The translations under genes and the position numbers were made by a program. Shown here in pieces: positions 30,401 to 38,139 of a DNA stretch of 50,116 nucleotides; position 1 is the first letter of the stretch, and each line of letters opens with the position of its first letter. The stretch comes from Alistipes sp. UBA940. Its GTDB lineage: Bacteria; Bacteroidota; Bacteroidia; Bacteroidales; Rikenellaceae. Under the pieces are notes generated by a model. It had not been told where the DNA came from and ran no database searches. It worked only from the letters and a program-made list of their open reading frames with translations. The stretch is from contig DBDE01000001.1 in NCBI GenBank assembly GCA_002293425.1, forward strand, positions 87,157 through 137,272, in the 5' to 3' direction.

Positions 30401-30744
30401 GCGAAGATATGCCCGGCTGGCTGGTGGCGACCGAGGGCTCGTTGACCGTTGCGCTGGACGTGACCCTGACCGACAGTCTGCTTCGCGAAGGCACGGCGCG
30501 CGAGCTGGTCAACCGCATTCAAAACCTGCGAAAAGAGAGCGGGTTGGAGGTGACGGACAAGGTGGAAGTGGTTGTGGAGAGCGTGCCGATGGTTGCCCAG
30601 AGCCTCGAAAGCGAGGCCGGATACATCGCAGGTCAGGTGCTTGCGGTGAGCGTGACAACCTCTTCGGATCCCGCGGGGCAGTTCGTTCAGCAGTTCGACA
30701 TCGACGGAGTGGCGGTAAAAATCGCGATAAATTTGGTCAAGTGA
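27460..30744 (+). CDS. ileS: Isoleucyl-tRNA synthetase (type 2, altered GxHH signature)
   Basis: 1094 residues from ATG 27460; an in-frame TTG at 27439 lies inside the promoter and is rejected. Class I synthetase with FYEGPPSANG, GWDTHGLPVELGVEKKLG, the editing segment WTTTPWTLPSNTALAV, SRFWGTPLPIW and KMSKRLGNGVDP. The HIGH-equivalent motif at residues 56-59 is GIHH, that is, the first and third residues of HxGH are exchanged. Type 2 enzymes with this swap have been reported to be extremely resistant to mupirocin. No zinc finger is seen at the C-terminus. Confidence 0.95.
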   Translation: MSNFNEYKGLDLVRVASEVLEKWDAEKTFEASLDERCDGKPFVFYEGPPSANGMPGIHHMMARTIKDVFCRYKTQQGYFVRRKAGWDTHGLPVELGVEKKLGISKDDIGTKISIEDYNRACREAVMEFTGVWEQMTRRMGYWVDMSDPYVTYENDYIETLWWMLKQLYDKGLLYKGYTIQPYSPAAGTGLSNHELNQPGCYRDVKDTSVTAQFRVVGSDNKFFLAWTTTPWTLPSNTALAVNPAIDYVEVECHNPYSDAPQTVILAKALVEKYFAKAEHKIVKECKGADLVGMRYEQLLPWVRPDGDAFRVIAGDYVTTEDGTGIVHIAPTFGADDMRVAQAAGIAGLFVTDLGGKKQPLVDRKGRFWPVEELDPANVDVELYSPWAGRYVKAEYGDDAERESLDVELAVYLKSQNKAFKIEKYTHNYPHCWRTDKPVLYYPLDSWFIRTTAVKERLIELNNTIHWRPESTGSGRFGKWLEGLVDWNLSRSRFWGTPLPIWATEDYGEMKCIGSVDELRREIERAVQKGFMKSGFEVTDLHRPYVDEIVLVSDKGLPMRREPDLIDVWFDSGAMPYAQEHFPFDIDGDDFFGKLFPADFIAEGVDQTRGWFFTLHALAVMLFDSVAFKNIISNGLVLDKNGNKMSKRLGNGVDPFEMMDKYGADAVRWYMMSNSQPWDNLRFDADGVDEVRRKFFGTLYNTYGFFALYANVDGFTGREEMVPVAQRPEIDRWVISLLNSLVAEVTERLEDYDPTPAARAIAEFVDENLSNWYVRLNRKRFWGGGMDRDKLAAYQTLHACLETVARLIAPFAPFYAERLWGDVAGGKPDSVHLTAFPVADSSLIDSELEQIMALAQQASSMVLALRRKVGIKVRQPLSRIVVPVLDDAMARRIEAVKSLILSEVNVKELELIRDTAGMITKQIKPNFKTLGKRYGAQMKAIAAFVAGFSQEDIARVESEGAIGLTIDGQSLTLERADFEITSEDMPGWLVATEGSLTVALDVTLTDSLLREGTARELVNRIQNLRKESGLEVTDKVEVVVESVPMVAQSLESEAGYIAGQVLAVSVTTSSDPAGQFVQQFDIDGVAVKIAINLVK

Positions 30745-30755
30745 TAAATTTTATT

Positions 30756-30763
30756 TAATTTTG
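30756..30763 (+). promoter_or_regulatory. Promoter -7 box (TAATTTTG) for the DksA-like gene
   Basis: Exact TAnnTTTG between ileS and the next gene, six bases from the ATG at 30770. Confidence 0.65.
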
Positions 30764-30769
30764 ATTGCT

Positions 30770-31138
30770 ATGGAAGAAAAGACCAGATATTCGGATAGTG
30801 AATTGCAGGAATTCAAGGCCATAATTCTCGAAAAATTGGAGAAAGCAAGAGCCGACTATGAACTCCTGCACTCGACGATGACCCACTCGGCCGACAACGA
30901 TACGGAAGACACCTCGCCCACCTTCAAGGTCCTGGAAGAGGGAGCCGCCACATTGTCGAAAGAGGAGAGCGGGCGTCTTGCGCAACGGCAGCTGAAGTTT
31001 ATTCAACACCTGGAAGCCGCACTCATTCGCATCCAGAACAAGACATACGGGATATGCCGCGAAACCGGTAAACTGATCCCCGCCGAACGGCTCCGCATCG
31101 TGCCCCACGCCACCCTCTGCATCGAAGCGAAACAGTGA
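30770..31138 (+). CDS. TraR/DksA-family protein with degenerate zinc finger
   Basis: 122 residues. An N-terminal coiled-coil hairpin (about 10-50, LQEFKAIILEKLEKARADYELL) is followed by LSKEESGRLAQRQLKFIQHLEAALIRIQNKTYGICRETGKLIPAERLRIVPHAT (pieces), the DksA-like tail. DksA-type proteins enter the RNA polymerase secondary channel with ppGpp; that role is inferred by family. Only two of the four zinc cysteines remain (GIC and ATLC). It is usually next to ileS in Bacteroidota. A TTG at 30761 overlaps the promoter, so ATG 30770 is chosen. Confidence 0.85.
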   Translation: MEEKTRYSDSELQEFKAIILEKLEKARADYELLHSTMTHSADNDTEDTSPTFKVLEEGAATLSKEESGRLAQRQLKFIQHLEAALIRIQNKTYGICRETGKLIPAERLRIVPHATLCIEAKQ

Positions 31139-31178
31139 TTTTTCGTGAGCGCGGGCATCTTTCGCACCTCCTTATTTC

Positions 31179-31216
31179 GAGAGCGGGGCTGTACTATTTG
31201 TACTATCCCCGCTCTC
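31179..31216 (+). terminator. Hairpin terminator after the DksA-like gene
   Basis: A 10-bp GC-rich stem GAGAGCGGGG/CCCCGCTCTC with an 18-base loop. T-run is weak (TCAATTT), so termination strength is uncertain. Confidence 0.65.
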
Positions 31217-31250
31217 TCAATTTACGGTCGGCGCAAAACCTGCACCACGC

Positions 31251-31298
31251 TGACGAAAAATTTGTTTCGTCAATTCGGGCACTTTTGACGAAAAATTG
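31251..31298 (+). promoter_or_regulatory. Repeated TGACGAAA motif upstream of the DUF2442 gene
   Basis: TGACGAAA-N6-TTTCGTCA (31251-31272) is a perfect palindrome, and TGACGAAAAATT recurs at 31286. This is operator-like. The remainder of 31139-31342 holds only the terminator and a weak -7 box (AACCTTTG, 31329-31336). Confidence 0.4.
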
Positions 31299-31342
31299 TT
31301 CGGGGAGTGCCGTATCTGAAGACCATCGAACCTTTGAGTTGA

Positions 31343-31576
31343 ATGACTATGGAACCGCTTTGGGTGACAAATGCAACGTGGGCGGGAGGACACAAAATCT
31401 CTCTGACGTTCAGCGACGGGATTGAAAAGACCGTCGATCTGGAGGATTACGATTTTACCGGAATTTTACAGCCGTTGCAGGATGTCGAAAATTTCCGAAA
31501 TTTTCACCTTTCCGATTGGACCGTAGAGTGGTCGGATGGCATAGATATCGCGCCCGAAGCGTTGTACTCGTTGTAA
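31343..31576 (+). CDS. DUF2442-like small protein
   Basis: 77 residues (or 75 from the second ATG at 31349). The pattern MEPLWVTNATWAGGHKISL, TFSDGIEKTVDLEDY, FRNFHLSDWTVEWSDGIDIAPEALY fits the DUF2442 family, often seen in two-gene modules with DUF4160 proteins and sometimes discussed as toxin-antitoxin-like. No partner is present here, so it may be an orphan. It ends five bases before the converging truA stop. Confidence 0.75.
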   Translation: MTMEPLWVTNATWAGGHKISLTFSDGIEKTVDLEDYDFTGILQPLQDVENFRNFHLSDWTVEWSDGIDIAPEALYSL

Positions 31577-31581
31577 ATTCA

Positions 31582-32316
31582 TCAATACCTCACTCCGCTC
31601 AGGGTCAGGCCGTGGGCAGGAGCTGTGGCGGAGGTGAGGGTCCGGCAAGCGATGATGGTCTCGAACTGCTCCACCGTCAACTTTCCGCGACCCACATCCA
31701 CCAACGTCCCCACAATCGCCCGAACCATATTGCGCAAAAACCGGTCGGCACGAATAGTGAAGCTCAAAATGTGACCCTCCTCGCTCCACCCCGCATACCC
31801 GACGTCGCAAATATTGGTCCTGTTGTCCGACCCCAGCTTGGCAAACGAAGTGAAATCGCGGTGCTCCAAAAGCCGCGCCGCCGCCACATTCATCGCCCCG
31901 ACATCCAACGGCACCGAATAGTGCCAACTAGTCAGGACGCGAAAAGGGTCCTTCGACGTGCTGATAACATAGGTGTACTCGCGCTCCAACGCGTCGAAAC
32001 GGGCGTGGGCATCATCCGCCACGGGCTGCAAATCGACCAGCGCAATATCGGCCGGAAGCATTGCGTTGGCGTGGTACAGGAAGCTGTCGAGGTCGCTTCG
32101 CTCGTTCGGGATGACAGAAGCAACATCGAAATGACAAACATAGCGGCGGGCGTGCACTCCCGTGTCGGTGCGGCCGCACCCCACCACAGGAGTGGGCGCA
32201 CCCAGCAACCGAGACAAAACATCCTCCACAGCCCCCTGAACAGACGGCGCACCCGGTTGTCGTTGCCAACCGTGGTACGCCGTCCCGAGATAAGAGAGTG
32301 TCAAAAAATACCTCAC
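31582..32316 (-). CDS. truA: tRNA pseudouridine(38-40) synthase
   Basis: 244 residues beginning with GTG at 32316. It has YLGTAYHGWQRQPGAPSVQG, the catalytic GCGRTDTGVHARRYVCHFD, HARFDALEREYTYVI, and FLRNMVRAIVGTLVDVGRGK. Makes pseudouridine in the anticodon arm of many tRNAs. The GTG overlaps the transporter stop (GTGA), so it is the second gene of a two-gene operon. A segment after HFDVAS (VIPNERSDLDS) is encoded by sequence like a common Bacteroidota intergenic repeat (ATCCCGAACGAGCGAAGCGA), possibly a small in-frame acquisition. Confidence 0.94.
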   Translation of the reverse strand: MRYFLTLSYLGTAYHGWQRQPGAPSVQGAVEDVLSRLLGAPTPVVGCGRTDTGVHARRYVCHFDVASVIPNERSDLDSFLYHANAMLPADIALVDLQPVADDAHARFDALEREYTYVISTSKDPFRVLTSWHYSVPLDVGAMNVAAARLLEHRDFTSFAKLGSDNRTNICDVGYAGWSEEGHILSFTIRADRFLRNMVRAIVGTLVDVGRGKLTVEQFETIIACRTLTSATAPAHGLTLSGVRY

Positions 32317-33860
32317 TTAGTCACTCTCTCAAGCCACCTGACCATACTCAACATAACTATCATAGACGCCGAGCAAGCCGCCACAAACACCAACCAAGTT
32401 GCCCAAATGGGTACGTGGGTGTACAAAATGCCGCCGACGAACAGCAACGCGTTGCCCACAGCCGTAGCCGCCAGCCAAAAGCCCTGCATCCGACCCTGCA
32501 TATGCGGCGGAGCAACCTTCGATACGAATGCCAACCCGAGCGGCGAAATAAACAACTCGGCAACGGTCAAAATAAAGTACAACCCGATCATAACCCACGG
32601 CGTGACGAGCACGCTCTGCACCTCGCCCGCGGTCATTCCGCCCAACTCGGCCTTCGACGGCAAAGCGAGCGAGAAGAGCATCAAAAGCAGATAGGCCGCC
32701 GCAGCGATACCCATCCCGATGCCGATCTTCATCGGGGTCGAAATGTTCTTCCCGCGACCTTTCAACCACCCGAAGAACCACATAATAATGGGGGTCAGCA
32801 CCACGACGAAGAAGGGATTGACCGCCTGAAAAATCTCGGCCCCCTTGATCGAAAAGCCAAAAATCGTGAAGTCGATAACATCCAGATTGACATAATCCCT
32901 GGCAAAATAGCTCAGCGAGTATCCATTCTGGTGGAACGACAGCCAAAAGAAGATTACGATGCCGAACACCGCAAACAGGGCATACAACCGCTGACGGATC
33001 TCGTCGGCACTCATCTTTATCTCGGCGGCCGTTGCAGTCGACTTGTCCTTCGACGAGGCCGGATCGGCAAACTTGCCCCTGTTGAGAAGATATATCGCCA
33101 GCGAAACCGCCATCATAACCACCGCCGCCAGGAACGCATACTGGAACCCGTGGTTGAAAACATTCAAATAATCGTTACAAAACGCACCCAGATCGGTCAC
33201 CGGAGAGCCGCTCAGCGTCGCAGCATTTGCCCACTCGGTGAGGTTCGAAAGCCCCGCGCCCGCCATCTCTCCCCCACTGCCGAGATACTCGTGACACAGG
33301 GCGGGCAGGTTGCCGTTGTAGTCGAAACCGTGCCTGGCCAGCCACCAATTCCGTACCCCGATGGCGATGAACGGTGCAAAAAAGCCACCGATATTGATGA
33401 ACATATAGAAAATCTGGAACCCGCTCTCGCGCTTCTCCTCCAATCCGCTCCGGTCGTACATCTGCCCAACCAAAGCCTGCAAATTGCCCTTGAACAGACC
33501 GTTGCCGAACGCAATAACCAGCAATCCCAGACAGGTGAGCCCCAAATACAACGTCAAACTGGGCACCGGAGTGGGCGTCGGAATGGCTATCAGAAAGTAG
33601 CCGACAGCCATCACGACGAGGCCCCACATAATAGTGGCCTTGTACTTCTTGGTCCTGTCGGCGATCAATCCGCCGACAAGGGCGAGAAGGTAGATAGAGG
33701 CGTAGAAGCCCGAATAGATGTAGCCTGCCGTGATCTCGTCCAGTCCGAACTTGGCGGAGATGAACAGCGTCAGGATGGCCATCATAATGTAGAATCCGAA
33801 CCGTTCGCCCATATTGGTGAGCGCGGCCGCGATGAGTCCTTTGGGTTGATTTTTAAACAT
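32313..33860 (-). CDS. POT/PTR-family proton-coupled peptide transporter
   Basis: 515 residues with about 12-14 membrane helices. The proton-coupling signature ERFGFY appears near residue 20 (NMGERFGFYIMMAILTLF). It also has GGLIADR-KKYKA between helices 2 and 3, FGNGLFKGNLQALVGQMYD, GFQIFYMFINIGGFFAPF (PTR2-type segment) and FISPLGLAFVSKVAPPHMQGRMQG. It imports di- and tripeptides by family; the substrate is not proven. It pairs with an S46 dipeptidyl peptidase elsewhere in the window, though not in an operon. Confidence 0.92.
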   Translation of the reverse strand: MFKNQPKGLIAAALTNMGERFGFYIMMAILTLFISAKFGLDEITAGYIYSGFYASIYLLALVGGLIADRTKKYKATIMWGLVVMAVGYFLIAIPTPTPVPSLTLYLGLTCLGLLVIAFGNGLFKGNLQALVGQMYDRSGLEEKRESGFQIFYMFINIGGFFAPFIAIGVRNWWLARHGFDYNGNLPALCHEYLGSGGEMAGAGLSNLTEWANAATLSGSPVTDLGAFCNDYLNVFNHGFQYAFLAAVVMMAVSLAIYLLNRGKFADPASSKDKSTATAAEIKMSADEIRQRLYALFAVFGIVIFFWLSFHQNGYSLSYFARDYVNLDVIDFTIFGFSIKGAEIFQAVNPFFVVVLTPIIMWFFGWLKGRGKNISTPMKIGIGMGIAAAAYLLLMLFSLALPSKAELGGMTAGEVQSVLVTPWVMIGLYFILTVAELFISPLGLAFVSKVAPPHMQGRMQGFWLAATAVGNALLFVGGILYTHVPIWATWLVFVAACSASMIVMLSMVRWLERVTK

Positions 33861-33881
33861 AAGCTCAGAGTTAGATTTTTG

Positions 33882-33909
33882 CAAAATTACAAATTTTTTT
33901 GTAATTTTA
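33882..33909. promoter_or_regulatory. Palindrome with divergent promoters (POT transporter / glgB)
   Basis: AAAATTACAAA and TTTGTAATTTT form 11-bp arms. The left arm reads TAATTTTG on the minus strand (33882-33889, exact -7 box), the right arm TAATTTTA on the plus strand (33902-33909, one mismatch), each facing its gene. Confidence 0.6.
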
Positions 33910-33914
33910 GCCCT

Positions 33915-35885
33915 ATGAAAAAACGATTGGCAATAGTCGAAAAGGACCCGTGGTTGGAACCGGTCCAGAATGTGTTGATGTCCCGTTATGAAAGGTATCG
34001 TGACAAGTCGGCACAGTTGGGCGATCTGTGTGAGTTTGCCAACGGCTATCGCTATTTCGGTTTTCAAAGGGACGACAGGTTGGCCGGATGGTGGTTTCGG
34101 GAGTGGCTTCCGGAGGCGTACGACGTCTTTTTATTCGGCGATTTCAACAATTGGGAGCGCACTTCGTTGCGGCTGGAGAGGGGCGCGGAAGGTGTTTGGA
34201 GTGTGTTTTTGCCCGACGGAATGTTCGAACTGCGGCACGGATCGTTGTATAAGATTCACGTTCACGGAGCGAATGGCTGGCACGATCGCATTCCGGCCTA
34301 TGCGCGGCGGGTGGTGCAGAACGACGAAACTAAAGACTACACGGCACAATTTTGGAATCCCGAACCGTTCGATTGGAGCGGCGACGACTTCACTCCGCCA
34401 AGGCCGCTGCTTATCTACGAGGCGCACGTGGGGATGGCGCAGGAGCGCGAAGGGGTGGGTACTTATGTCGAATTTACCGAAAATATATTGCCGCGCATCG
34501 CCCAGGAGGGTTATAACACGGTGCAACTGATGGCCGTGGCGGAGCATCCCTATTATGGCAGTTTCGGCTATCACGTGGCCAACTTCTTTGCCGTCAGTTC
34601 GCGTTGCGGCACGCCCGAGGAGCTGAAAATGTTGATAAAAAGGGCTCACGAACTGGGCATAGCGGTGGTGATGGACCTGGTGCACGCCCACTATGTGAAA
34701 AACTTCAACGAGGGGCTGGCCGAGCTGGACGGAAGCGACCATCTCTACTCCAAATCGGGCGAGGCTGGCTATCAGAAATATTGGGACAGCCTGCTGTTCG
34801 ACTACGGCAAGGACGGAGTGCTCCATTTTTTGCTCTCCAATGTTAAGTTCTGGCTCGACGAGTTCCGCTTCGACGGGTTTCGGTTCGACGGCGTGACCTC
34901 GATGGTGTACCATCATCACGGCTACACCGAGTTCGACAGCAGGGAGAAGTTTTTCGGGGCCGACGTCGACGAAGATGCGATCCTGTACCTCACGCTGGCC
35001 AACAAACTGATCCACGACTTCCGTCCGCGGGCGGTGACCATAGCCGAGGATGTGAGCGGAATGCCCGGAATGGCCGCGCCGATAGAGGACGGCGGCGTGG
35101 GCTTCGACTATCGGCTGGGAATGGCGATCCCCGATTTTTGGATCAAGATGCTCAAAGAGGTGCCCGACGAACAGTGGAATATCTGGAAAATCTGGGGGAT
35201 ACTCACCGACCGGCTGCCCGACGTGGGTACCGTTGCCTATGCCGAGAGCCACGATCAGGCGTTGGTGGGCGACAAAACCATTGCGTTTCGGCTGATGGAC
35301 AAGGAGATGTACTCGTCGATGTCGCGCGATATGCCCAATCTGGTGATAGACAGGGGCGTGGCGTTGCACAAGATGATACGGCTGGTGACGATTGCGGCGG
35401 GGGGAACGGCCTACCTGAACTTTATGGGCAACGAGTTCGGCCATCCCGAGTGGATAGATTTTCCGCGTGAAGGCAACGGGTGGAGCTATGCACACGCGCG
35501 GCGGCAGTGGAGCCTGGCCGACAGTCCGTTTTTGCGCTATTCGCAGTTGCTGGCGTTCGACAGGGCGATGATCTCTGCGGTTAAGCGGTTCGGGGTTCTG
35601 GACGATGTCTATCCGCGGCGGTTGCAGATGGACGAGGGGACGCAAACGATGGTCTTTTCGCGCGGGGAGCTGGTGTTTGTCTTCAATTGGAGCCCGTCGG
35701 TGTCGGTGGCGGACTATATTATAGAGGTACCCGAGGCGGGGAAATATGAGCTTGTGTTGTCGACGGACGATACCGAGTTCGGCGGGCAGGGGCGGCTGAC
35801 GAAGGGCGAGCACTTTACGTTCGACGGCAACCACGTGAGCATATATAATGTTTGTCGCACAGCCGCGGTATATAAGAGAGTTTAG
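33915..35885 (+). CDS. glgB: 1,4-alpha-glucan branching enzyme, GH13_8 (eukaryote-like) type
   Basis: Adds alpha-1,6 branches to glycogen. 656 residues; the 539 codons open upstream are antisense to the transporter. An N-terminal CBM48-like domain (YDVFLFGDFNNWER) is followed by the GH13 barrel: IYEAHVGMAQ, MDLVHAHYVKN, nucleophile region FRFDGFRFDGVTSM, acid/base region VTIAEDVSGMPG and the last motif YAESHDQALVGD. NFMGNEFGHPEWIDFPREGN matches the eukaryotic/Bacteroidota subfamily rather than E. coli GlgB. A -7-like box ends five bases before the ATG. Confidence 0.94.
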   Translation: MKKRLAIVEKDPWLEPVQNVLMSRYERYRDKSAQLGDLCEFANGYRYFGFQRDDRLAGWWFREWLPEAYDVFLFGDFNNWERTSLRLERGAEGVWSVFLPDGMFELRHGSLYKIHVHGANGWHDRIPAYARRVVQNDETKDYTAQFWNPEPFDWSGDDFTPPRPLLIYEAHVGMAQEREGVGTYVEFTENILPRIAQEGYNTVQLMAVAEHPYYGSFGYHVANFFAVSSRCGTPEELKMLIKRAHELGIAVVMDLVHAHYVKNFNEGLAELDGSDHLYSKSGEAGYQKYWDSLLFDYGKDGVLHFLLSNVKFWLDEFRFDGFRFDGVTSMVYHHHGYTEFDSREKFFGADVDEDAILYLTLANKLIHDFRPRAVTIAEDVSGMPGMAAPIEDGGVGFDYRLGMAIPDFWIKMLKEVPDEQWNIWKIWGILTDRLPDVGTVAYAESHDQALVGDKTIAFRLMDKEMYSSMSRDMPNLVIDRGVALHKMIRLVTIAAGGTAYLNFMGNEFGHPEWIDFPREGNGWSYAHARRQWSLADSPFLRYSQLLAFDRAMISAVKRFGVLDDVYPRRLQMDEGTQTMVFSRGELVFVFNWSPSVSVADYIIEVPEAGKYELVLSTDDTEFGGQGRLTKGEHFTFDGNHVSIYNVCRTAAVYKRV

Positions 35886-35910
35886 AATGCGGGAGGCGGC
35901 CGAAAAAAAT

Positions 35911-35938
35911 GCTAATAGTTAATCGCTAATCGCTAATT
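35911..35938. repeat. Heptamer array 5 (GYTAATM units)
   Basis: Units GCTAATA, GTTAATC, GCTAATC, GCTAATT with a 7-base period, between the glgB stop and the promoter of the thiamine operon. Confidence 0.75.
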
Positions 35939-35943
35939 TATAT

Positions 35944-35951
35944 TACTTTTG
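35944..35951 (+). promoter_or_regulatory. Promoter -7 box (TACTTTTG) for the thiamine operon
   Basis: Exact TAnnTTTG placed just before the riboswitch, so the RNA starts near 35957. Confidence 0.75.
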
Positions 35952-35963
35952 TCTTCGAATTTT

Positions 35964-36036
35964 TGGGGTGTCCCTGTTGTGGGGGCTGAGATCACACCCA
36001 TTGAACCTGATCCGGGTAATTCCGGCGGAGGAAAAG
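35964..36036 (+). promoter_or_regulatory. TPP riboswitch (THI element)
   Basis: Contains the diagnostic blocks GGGGTGTCC, GGGCTGAGATCACACCC, TTGAACCTGATC and the pairing CCGGGTAATTCCGG, then GCGGAGGAAA in place of the usual GCGTAGGGAA. The aptamer ends three bases before the ATG at 36040, leaving no room for a downstream expression platform. Control is probably by hiding the start codon region within helix P1. Confidence 0.95.
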
Positions 36037-36039
36037 AAA

Positions 36040-38094
36040 ATGAAGAAGCTGTTTTTAGCGACCGTGCTTGCCGTTCTGGCAAGCGGCGCAACCGCGCAGG
36101 TGTCAGACACTTTGCGCGTCCAGACCATCACCGTTTCCGCTATTCGTGCCAGCGACAAAACGCCTGTCGCTCATTCCGACCTCGACCGAGAGGCCATTTC
36201 GCGCCTGACCAAAGATGTGGGCGATGTGCCTTCGATGCTGACGGGTACACCCTCCGTCGTGGCGACAAGCGATGCGGGAACGGGCATTGGGTACACCTCG
36301 GTGAGCATCCGCGGAACCGACGGAACACGAATCAACGTCACCGCCAACGGCATTCCGCTGGGCGACGCCGAGGAGCACAAACTCTATTGGGTCAACACCC
36401 CCGACATCGCCGCCAGCGCGGGAAGCATCCAGATACAACGAGGCGTGGGTACCTCGACCAACGGTGCGGGAGCGTTCGGGGGCAGCATCAACATCACCAC
36501 CGAGCCGCTCTCCCCCACCCCGTTCGCCGAAATTGCGGGCAGTTACGGCTCTTTTAATACTCATCGCGAGAGCATCCGGTTCGGCACGGGACAGGTGGGA
36601 CGGTGGGCGTTCGGCGGCCGGTTGACCAACATCGGCTCGGATGGATATGTCGACCGCGCGAGTGCCGATATGAAGAGCTATTTTGTCCAAGGGGGCTGGT
36701 TCGGACGCACTACCACGGTGAAACTGCTCTCGTTCGGCGGCCACGAAGCCACCTATCACGCCTGGAACGGCGTCACCAAAGAACAGATGAAGGAGTTCGG
36801 CCGGACATATAACTCGGCAGGCGAGATACGCCCGGGAGTGTACTATCCCGACCAAAAAGATTTTTACACCCAATACAACTTCCAACTCATTGTCGATCAA
36901 CGGCTTAGCAACCGATGGAACCTGAACGTGACGGGACATTACACTCGCGGCGACGGCTATTATGAGGAATATAAGGATGGGCGCACTCTGATGGAATACG
37001 GGCTCGAAGGGGACGAGAGCAATCTGGTGAGGCGCAAAAAGATGTGGAACGACTTCGGCGGCCTTCTGGCCTCGGCAACCTTCGACGGCGAGCGGCTGGA
37101 CGCTGTTTTCGGCGCGGCGTTCAATCGTTACAGCGGCGACCACTTCGGGCAGGTGACTTGGGTGGAGAACTATGCCGCACCGCTCGATCCGCTCCACGAA
37201 TACTATCGCAACTCGTCGGCCAAGAACGACCTGAGCGCATTTGCCAAGGCTTCGTGGGAGATAGCCGAGGGGCTTAACCTGTGGGGCGACGTGCAGTTCC
37301 GCCACATCGACCACCGCATCGACGGCGCGAACGACACGTGGGACTGGATCAACGGCCGGTTGCAGGCATTGGATGTAGCGCGGGTGTTCAACTTTGTCAA
37401 TCCCAAGGTAGGAGCGCACTATACGGCGGGCCACCACAGCATCTACGCCTCGCTGGGCATCGCGCACAAGGAGCCCACGAGAGATAACTACACCAACGCA
37501 CGTTTCGACGTCGAGCCCCGTCACGAGCGGCTGACCGACTGGGAGGCAGGCTATGAGTTCTCGGGCCGGCGCGTGACGGCGGGCGTGAACCTCTATTATA
37601 TGAAGTACAAAGACCAGCTGGTGCCGACGGGCGAGGTGAATGACATAGGTGAGTTGTTGGCCGAAAATATTGCCGACAGCTATCGCGCGGGGGTGGAAAT
37701 CGAGGCTTCGTGGCGCGTGGCAGAGTGGTTGACGTGGAGGGTTTTTGCAACCTTTTCGCGCAATCGCGTGGACGAACACGACCTGGCCTATTCGCCCGAT
37801 GTGGTGGCGGGAAACATCTTTGAGTTGAGTTTCGGCAAGTTCCGCGGCGCGTTGCAGACCAACTATGTGGGTGCTCAGTACGTTACCAATGCGGGCGAGT
37901 TGAAGCTGCCCGACTATTGTGTCACCACTCTGCGCGCCGGTTACGACTTCGGGCGGGTCGAGTTGGGGGTTACGGTGAACAACCTGTTCGATGCGCGCTA
38001 TTCGAGCTTCGGGTACGATTGGGGCGGCGGCCAGATAGCCTATTTCCCGCAGGCAGGTGCCAATTTCATAGGCAATGTGACTCTGCGCTTTTAA
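36040..38094 (+). CDS. TonB-dependent receptor, predicted thiamine uptake
   Basis: 684 residues from ATG 36040; the longer frame from 35968 reads through the riboswitch and is rejected. It has signal peptide MKKLFLATVLAVLASGATAQ, then a plug domain (PSMLTGTPSVVATSDAGTGIG, VSIRGTDGTRINVTANGIPL, IQIQRGVGTSTNGAGAFGGSI) and a barrel ending NNLFDARYSSFGY and GNVTLRF. No carboxypeptidase-like repeat domain precedes the plug. TPP control and the following pnuC-like gene point to thiamine; the ligand is inferred from these, not from the protein. Confidence 0.92.
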   Translation: MKKLFLATVLAVLASGATAQVSDTLRVQTITVSAIRASDKTPVAHSDLDREAISRLTKDVGDVPSMLTGTPSVVATSDAGTGIGYTSVSIRGTDGTRINVTANGIPLGDAEEHKLYWVNTPDIAASAGSIQIQRGVGTSTNGAGAFGGSINITTEPLSPTPFAEIAGSYGSFNTHRESIRFGTGQVGRWAFGGRLTNIGSDGYVDRASADMKSYFVQGGWFGRTTTVKLLSFGGHEATYHAWNGVTKEQMKEFGRTYNSAGEIRPGVYYPDQKDFYTQYNFQLIVDQRLSNRWNLNVTGHYTRGDGYYEEYKDGRTLMEYGLEGDESNLVRRKKMWNDFGGLLASATFDGERLDAVFGAAFNRYSGDHFGQVTWVENYAAPLDPLHEYYRNSSAKNDLSAFAKASWEIAEGLNLWGDVQFRHIDHRIDGANDTWDWINGRLQALDVARVFNFVNPKVGAHYTAGHHSIYASLGIAHKEPTRDNYTNARFDVEPRHERLTDWEAGYEFSGRRVTAGVNLYYMKYKDQLVPTGEVNDIGELLAENIADSYRAGVEIEASWRVAEWLTWRVFATFSRNRVDEHDLAYSPDVVAGNIFELSFGKFRGALQTNYVGAQYVTNAGELKLPDYCVTTLRAGYDFGRVELGVTVNNLFDARYSSFGYDWGGGQIAYFPQAGANFIGNVTLRF

Positions 38095-38139
38095 TAATTT
38101 TAGACTGCCGCGCATAGCGCGACGTGGCAATCTCAGACT

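Noticed and set aside
32298..33914. Long open frame upstream of glgB (539 codons)
   Set aside because: Antisense to the POT transporter; the promoter region and the glgB ATG at 33915 define the real start.
35968..36039. Upstream GTG start for the TonB receptor
   Set aside because: This stretch is the TPP riboswitch; the signal peptide begins at ATG 36040.
38094..38139. Hairpin GCGC/GCGC and GACGTGGCAATCTCA between the receptor and pnuT as a further element copy
   Set aside because: It resembles a different common intergenic repeat, has only one copy here, and lacks the paired small hairpin.
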